Below, piece by piece: positions 58,201-64,000 of a stretch of 64,000 nucleotides of DNA; the first letter of the stretch is position 1, and each line of letters opens with the position of its first letter. The translations under genes and the position numbers were made by a program. The stretch covers positions 81,892,841 through 81,956,840 of the forward strand of contig OV884015.1 of assembly GCA_930367205.1 (NCBI GenBank), read 5' to 3'. The DNA is from Acanthosoma haemorrhoidale (lineage: Eukaryota > Arthropoda > Insecta > Hemiptera > Acanthosomatidae). The notes beneath the pieces were generated by a model. It saw nothing but the letters and a program-made list of their open reading frames with translations. It did no database searches and had not been told where the DNA came from.

Positions 58201-61200
58201 GATTTCACTGGGATTGTCATTAAGCAGGAAATCCAAGAAAAAAAAATATATACTGACCAGAACCAAAATAGTGGTAATTATTGTTTCATTAATATTTTAT
58301 TTTCTCACACAATTTTTTCCCAAATATGTGAAATAAATTATTTAAATAAAAATATAGGTATTTGTTAGATCTTCAGAATTGCATTAAGCATACGTATGTT
58401 TGAGCATCCACAAAAAATATTATTCTTATTATTTTCTGTTATGTATATTATACATTAGTTGACTCTCACGTAAGCCTGATTATGTTTTGTTGTTTTGACA
58501 GTGTGATTTCAAATAGCTTCTGTGTTGATGGTTTTTGAATAATTATTCCTTTTTTTTTTTGGCAATTAATACCAAATGTTTTATAGATAAACTGTTGTTA
58601 TTTATTTATTTAATTCTAACTTTATTTTGACTTAATATTGGCTTTAAAACTTTGTATCTGGAGTGCACATGGGCGGAACTAGAAAATATAATTTTGCTCT
58701 AAAATTTGGTAATGATTTTATAAATTAATAAACTTTTGACAATCCTTCGCTCACATCTTTTTGGTTTGCCAATTATTACCAAATTTCTTATAGTTTCTTT
58801 CTTTCTTAATTCTTTTTATCACTTCTATAGATCTTCTCTGACTTATTGTTTATATTGTAGGTGTGAATCAGTCTGAAGTTTTTATAAAAACAGAAAACAT
58901 TAAAGAAGAATTAATGAACAGTAAGTTTTATTTAAATATTATTTGTGGAAGTAGATCTGTATCTTATTAATTATTTACGATTCAATTGCAGCATGTGAGG
59001 AGGTGGTTAAGCAAGAGGAAGGAGGACCTGAAGGCGGATCTCATTATTATTACGGTGAGCCAAATTACTAATATAAATAGTGAGTTACATTATTATCAAT
59101 CAACATATTAGTATATTTTTATCTACATTCGGCTGTGAACTTGTTGAATGTACCGGCAAGGTCTATTTGGCTAACTCAAATGACAGTATCGTGCGGGTTC
59201 AGGTTTCGGGTGGAATCTCTGGATCATTTTGGCCTTTTGAGGCGTGAGACTGGGAGATAGGCTTTCTAACTTTCTTTTTAAACATAGCCTAGAAAAAGTT
59301 ATAAGGGGAGCTAAGGTGCAGAGGACTGTTTTCAGATAGTCAGTGCATATCCTTGGGTTTCACTGATTACATTGATATTATCGGAAGCTGCATTTCATTC
59401 CATAAACATAGCAACAGAGTTTGGTGATTATTGAGGGCAAAGTCAGATACGACAATTCCTCCTAAGTTGCTCTTGCTGCCCAGAACTTTTAGGTGAACCT
59501 TGAATATATACATCGTTCAGTTAGGTTATCTGTTGTTAGCTCTGTTTTTATACATTTTAACAGGTCGTTTGAGCCATCTGTTTATTTATCGATCAATACA
59601 CCAGTCATAATATGGTAAACAGTTACAGCATGTTTGGTGAAATTTATAAATTTACGTAAAAAATTTTAAAATATATATTTTCAATAATGAAAGTCAGGTT
59701 TGTCTCCCTATTTATTTTATATAACCTAGGTGTTCTGAGTTGTTCCTGATAAAAAATATCAAGCTTTTATTATACAAGTTTCATTTCCGCTTATTTGCAG
59801 GTGAGCTCACCCACGTGAAGCAGGAAGATGATCTGATGATCTCAGATGATGATGATGGTGAGCGTTACTGATATCATCTAAATTGCTAGTTCTAGAAATT
59901 TATTCAACCCGTCCCTATATGGGCTTAAATGTACCTTTTTTTTTTTTTTCAAAACCTTTTTATTGATAATATATATACAATGACAAAAATAAATAAATAA
60001 ATTTGGAATTACAGCTGTCTCCTCGTGCTGCATTCGCAGATGCATATTTTATGCACTCCTTAATATGCATCTGCGAATGCAGCATGAGGAGACAGCTGTA
60101 ATTCCAAATTTATTTATTTATTTTTGTCATTGTATATTATTACGATAATTATTTCATATATTTAAATTATACACGTAACTTTTACGTTATCTTAAGGTTC
60201 TGTTAATAAAAATAGGAAACTTCTGGCAACAGGAATAATAGTTTATTTACACACATTGATTTAAAAATTGATATGCAAATAATTACGTACGTATATAAAA
60301 TAAGACTATTAAAACTAAATTTAAAATTAACTTACTTATTACGTAGTTATACTGGCCAGTGTTTCTTTGTGTTGTCGAGCGGTGCATGCTTGCTTTATCT
60401 GATGCATAGCATGGTCCGGATCCTCTTCTTTGTCTTGATGCGTAGCGGGTGTAAGTGCGTGGGAGCCGGCCTCTTGCCAGAGTGCCGCTTCTTGGTAGGT
60501 CCCGTCTCCTCAGTACCAGATGAAAGAGTGCATCGGGTGAAAGTGAAAGGGGTGACCTAGCGTGGGTTGCTGGTTAGGTCTCCTCTCCCCGGTCTTCGAT
60601 GAAAGAGTGCCCTTCTGGTTTTTGCTTGTACTTCATAATAAAGCTTTTTTTTTCTTTTCTTTTAAAAGACTCTCCTCTAGAAAGATTATTTAACTAATGA
60701 TGCGGCTATTTGAACTAGATGAACCAATAATATCCAATACTAGCGAACTAATTTTAAATTACATATCATACTACTAAAAACACCAGAGAAATAACATCAT
60801 AAATAATTACATCACAAGGACTGTAATACAGATTTGAAAGATTTGGGTAAAGTTAAATAATAAATTTATGATATATTAAGAAAAATTTATTTTCTCTAAA
60901 CTTGAGCTGGAAATTTCAGAACTTCAATTATAACAAAATTTTATAATAACAATGCCCCAAGTACTAGAGGGGAAAGTATTTTACCTAATCCAAATCCCAT
61001 TAACAGTAACTAGATAGGCAAACCTATTTTTGATATTCTTAGAATAAATGACTAACTGAGCCTATAACTAACTGATTAATCAGTTTTGCTCACAAAACCA
61101 CCAACAAATTAAAAAAAAATCATACATACCTGAAATATGAACTAGAAACCCTTCAAGAATCATATATAATTTATATAATTAGTTCTCTCCACTGCCCAAA

Positions 61201-61744
61201 AATCTACATAGGAGAAAGATCCTAAAACTAACTAAAAATAATATACCAACATGAATATGATTCCAAAAATGTATACCAAAAAGAGCCTAAAACTGCTTAA
61301 AAAACAACGTCAAAATATACACACAGGTTTGACTTAAAGGATGTGATATGCAGTACAAAATAACCCATCAAATATAAAAAAGAATCAAGGAGTCTCTTGA
61401 AATTGTCCAAAATTTGGATACATCGTAGTGTCATCAGGGGGGGGGGGTCTTAATTATTGTAATAATTAATGATTTTATGAATTTAGTTTAAATTGAGCCT
61501 GTAAATTTGATATTGTTTTTGGTTTATTTTATTAAAATATTCATTGAAAAAAAAATGTACCACTTTCAAACAAAAAAACTTAGTAAATCAATCGAGAGAG
61601 GATAATTAGTGTGATCATCAAAACCCTTTATTGTTATTTGTCTCATACTGCACATTTAAATAAATTTTTCATAAGTTTATGCTTTCTTATTTACAGGTGA
61701 TGCAATCCAATTCAAAGAAGAAAAAGAGCTAATCCTGAATGATG
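52282..61744 (+). CDS. C2H2 zinc-finger gene, microexon part, copy B (3' part outside window)
   Basis: Exons 52282-52326, 52770-52817, 58202-58273, 58861-58920, 58992-59054, 59801-59857 and 61697-61744 correspond to microexons 2-8 of copy A, all with intact AG and GT[AG]A sites and phase 1-1. Changes keep the frame: three-base gains in exons 5 (IKEELMN) and 6 (CEEVVKQEE). Microexon 1 is not present in the block 51537-51870. No finger exon occurs before the right edge, so any downstream exon must lie beyond 64000. Whether this copy is expressed cannot be judged. Confidence 0.72.
54586..55839 (-). mobile_element. Mariner transposon, copy B (both ends present)
   Basis: About 1.25 kb between imperfect inverted repeats: left GGTTGGCCAAAAAGTCCGTT, right AACGGACTCTTTAGCCAACC. 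TA dinucleotides flank both ends. The element interrupts the ORF-family pseudogene between EVPSRWKSC and the GGQNKN core, which fixes the insertion point. Confidence 0.88.
54680..55653 (-). pseudogene. Mariner transposase, copy B (frameshifted, catalytic Asp changed)
   Basis: The N-terminal frame starts at MENQNEHYRHLMLFYLTKGK and includes the second helix-turn-helix (SKSSVENHLHQLGYMSRLD). The region usually reading TGDEKW reads TGNEQWIVYNN, replacing the first catalytic Asp by Asn. A frameshift near 55110 moves to a second frame containing HHDNARPHT and YSPDLVPSDFHLF. A 10-base deletion near 54757 then alters the C-terminus to KTGNSLSMEL. It cannot be active. Confidence 0.85.
57555..57925 (+). 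repeat. Dispersed retroposon 3' end, copy B
   Basis: Counterpart of 18180-18530 with few changes. AATAAAC near 57909. Confidence 0.5.
59970..60131. repeat. Long hairpin, copy B (longer loop)
   Basis: Same inverted repeat, but with TATTTTATGCA retained next to the loop so that the arms are a few bases longer. Copy A appears to have lost this piece between two TGCA repeats. Confidence 0.85.
60325..61317. other. Copy B-specific segment, partly GC-richer
   Basis: Absent from copy A, where ATTAAAACTAAATTT runs straight into ACACACAGG. Bases 60355-60640 are richer in GC than the surroundings and include two related phrases, ACCAGATGAAAGAGTGC and TTCGATGAAAGAGTGCCC, and end in AATAAAGC plus a T-rich tract. 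The 95-codon ORF there has no recognised domain. No target duplication was found. Confidence 0.5.
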
Positions 61745-62615
61745 GTGAGTACACTTAAAAGAATCCCACAATGTCCAATTTATAAACATTCCCTTTCCCC
61801 ATTCCAAGGAGCTGAACTTATATATTTTTTAGTTGCGCTATTGTAAACCCCTATCTTTCTCTCTCTCTCTTCTCTTGAATGTTTACGGGAATTCGGGAAA
61901 ATATTAATGACAGGAGATGGCATTACCTAAGGAAAAGAGAACCTGAAATAATACCTAGAATCGACATAACTAGGGTAAGACAAATGAATTAATGGGGACT
62001 AAAATAAATACTTTAAAAGAATTAAATTTATTTGACATATTTCGTTCGTAATAACTAGTATTAAATCATAAACCCATGAAAAAGGGCTAACTTAAAAGTA
62101 AGTTAACTAAGTTTCTTTTAACTATAACCGATGCTAAAAACTTAAAGATTAATTACAAACTCAGCCCAACTGTCTGTCCCCTTTCTCCAGAATCCTCATG
62201 CTCTAATTTTCTCCCATTCTATATTGAGTATGATTAATTAAATTAGTTCCACCAACCTGGGGTCCACATCTCGCCTCTCTCTCACTTTTAGTCCAAAATT
62301 CACTTCAGTCACTGTACTAGCCACCACAATCAACTCAACCGCACTGTCGTTCCTGGGAACCAAAGCCTCCCCCCCCCTTAAGGTGACAGCCAGTCTTGCA
62401 TTGTTTGCACATTCCTTTTACTATCGTTGCATTTATTTTAATACTTACCAACTAACTATTTGAATAACTTATTTCTACAACTTAATTTATATTATCGCTA
62501 ATTTAAATTGGTTATTACTAATTAAATGTAAAATTCTATCCATCACACTATGATAGACAAAGTTACTTATCCTTACAAATAGAAATGTGACTTTAAAAAA
62601 AAAAAATATATATAT

Positions 62616-62720
62616 AGTTAAGTTTTCTTTCACCGTCAATCAGTTTTTAAAAAAACACTTTATTAGATTTCAATCAAGGTCCATATCGAGACTATGTCTA
62701 CACATGGACAAGTCTATAGT
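62616..62720 (-). repeat. Terminal repeat, copy B
   Basis: Equivalent of 25363-25467, directly preceded by the empty site of the 3-kb LTR element (A-rich tract then TATATATATA). Confidence 0.75.
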
Positions 62721-64000
62721 GATTTGCAATATGCGTATAGTTCCAGAGGTATAATAATTTTTACAAAAGTGCATAAAGCGAACATAAAATTTCATCAAAA
62801 ATAACTTAAAAATGTAAGAGGAAAATTATACTGAACATAGTATTATTATTGGTTCCTCAATTTGATAAAATATTAAAGAAATTCTCTTATATAAAATGTA
62901 TCAAAAGTCTAGTAAATGGCACATTACAGTATTCGATATGGCATTATTAAGATATACAGTATGAGATGAAAATTATCATTATCAATCCCCAGTTTTAATA
63001 AATTAAAATTATGCATACAAATTAAAATAACATTTTCTTATTAAATCAATATTAGTATGCTTTATTTTTATAACATGGGTAAACGCTTAAATACTAGAAA
63101 AGAATTTTATTAATCCTTCAAGTATAAACAATGTGTACTCTTTAGTCTTACAAACAAGAATAATTAAAATTATTAGTTTCTTAAATTATATCTTGTCAAC
63201 AGTTTGAAAACTATAGGAGAGATTTACAAATTTTCTCACACATAAATAAAACATTACTTAATTACAAGTTATCTCGTTATTCAGAATGTATTCTAGAAAT
63301 ATTTCATAGGTTACATTGTAATGGAAAGGTTTTCAACTTATGAATAATGGCTCTTACTTAATTATGAATATGGATAATTATTATTTTAATTTAGTTAGAT
63401 TATATGAATGACAAACAATTGACGATTAATTTCATGTTTAATACTTCAGTGTAAGCACCTTGTATGTAACTGAAGTTTAAACAATGGATAGTCAGATACA
63501 AAATTTAAACTAAAAGTAAATATTTAACTTCAAAAAGCTGATCAGACGTAAAGGCTTTACATAATATATTATGAAGAAAATTAGCAGTAGTAAAATATCG
63601 TAAATAGCCTTTGTGACAAATTGCAATTGATAGGTCAAATAAAAATTAATTCAGAATTCTTTCGATGGAAGAAGTTACAATGCTTATGAAATAAAAAATA
63701 ATTTTCTTTTTGAACATCAAAATAAATTGATCATTTAGTAGCCACTAACCAGTTACATTAATAGTAATGCCAGTACATGAAATGTTCTCACTGTTACATT
63801 AATTATAAACAAATATCTTGTAAATAAATGTAGCTTCTAATCTTTCTTTCAAAAAACTAAATTATTTAGAAATGGATAATATACGTATTTTAAATAAATG
63901 TTTCTACTCGATGTTAACATAGAACATAATGACGTTAGATTAGCCAATCATAATATTTAAGAATTATTTGTAATTAAGTTTTAATTAGGTCAATTAGATA
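62721..64000. other. AT-rich sequence matching copy A
   Basis: Aligns with 25468-25806 joined to 27527-28205 and then 28466-28735. No gene seen. Homology continues to the last base. Confidence 0.8.

Larger units (their letters stand above)
45950..64000. repeat. Large direct duplication, copy B
   Basis: Counterpart of 2657-28735. Copy B-specific blocks: about 49535-49745, 50110-50280, 51537-51870 (hAT scar and flank), 53310-53695, 55755-55950 (mariner right end and flank), and 60325-61317. It lacks the first SUMO-motif exon of copy A, the 3-kb LTR element and the 1.7-kb TGTT...AACA insertion. Left of 45950 claspin continues, whereas copy A is interrupted by the jockey-like element. Confidence 0.93.

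Overview
This is eukaryotic, AT-rich, intron-rich and transposon-dense DNA, most likely from an insect. Reasons: a jockey-like non-LTR element with PRE_C2HC/CCHC ORF1, mariner and hAT transposons, gypsy-like LTR elements, GT-AG introns with short exons, and a claspin gene with animal-type motifs. A hemipteran-like genome is a guess only. No tRNA, rRNA or CRISPR array was seen.

Layout. The window is dominated by a large direct duplication. Copy A (about 2657-28735) and copy B (about 45950 to the right edge) align almost base for base except where transposons or indels differ. Each copy holds two divergent genes: a claspin-like checkpoint adaptor on the minus strand (A 2902-5860; B 44531-49267, reaching the real C-terminus only in B) and the 5' part of a C2H2 zinc-finger gene on the plus strand. 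In the zinc-finger gene a series of 45-72 nt, phase 1-1 microexons each encode one SUMO-consensus core (I/V/F-K-x-E) in acidic context. Copy A continues to a nine-finger terminal exon at 32331-33184; the equivalent exon of copy B would lie beyond the right edge.

Mobile DNA. 1-2656 is a jockey-like element inserted in a claspin intron of copy A. 6640-10210 is a broken gypsy-like element whose LTR exists as a clean solo LTR in copy B (49746-50091). 12080-13132 is an hAT fragment. At 15683 and 54586 a mariner sits inside a pseudogene of an unnamed multi-copy insect ORF family. 22307-25350 is a young non-autonomous LTR element, absent from copy B, that carries a coiled-coil ORF. 25363-31988 is an older element with AGTTAAG/CTTAACT ends carrying a related but longer coiled-coil ORF. 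25807-27521 is a TGTT...AACA insertion with a 5-bp target duplication, also absent from copy B. 34909-35382 is an hAT-type MITE. 36690-38790 is a decayed ZSWIM/MULE-like gene.

How it fits together. Claspin would act at replication forks and in ATR-Chk1 signalling; the zinc-finger protein is probably a nuclear DNA-binding regulator with a SUMO-acceptor-rich N-terminus. Both claspin copies carry apparent lesions (frameshift and donor change in A, two in-frame stops in B), so neither reads as intact. The duplication may be a real tandem duplication or two haplotypes assembled in series; the window alone cannot decide.
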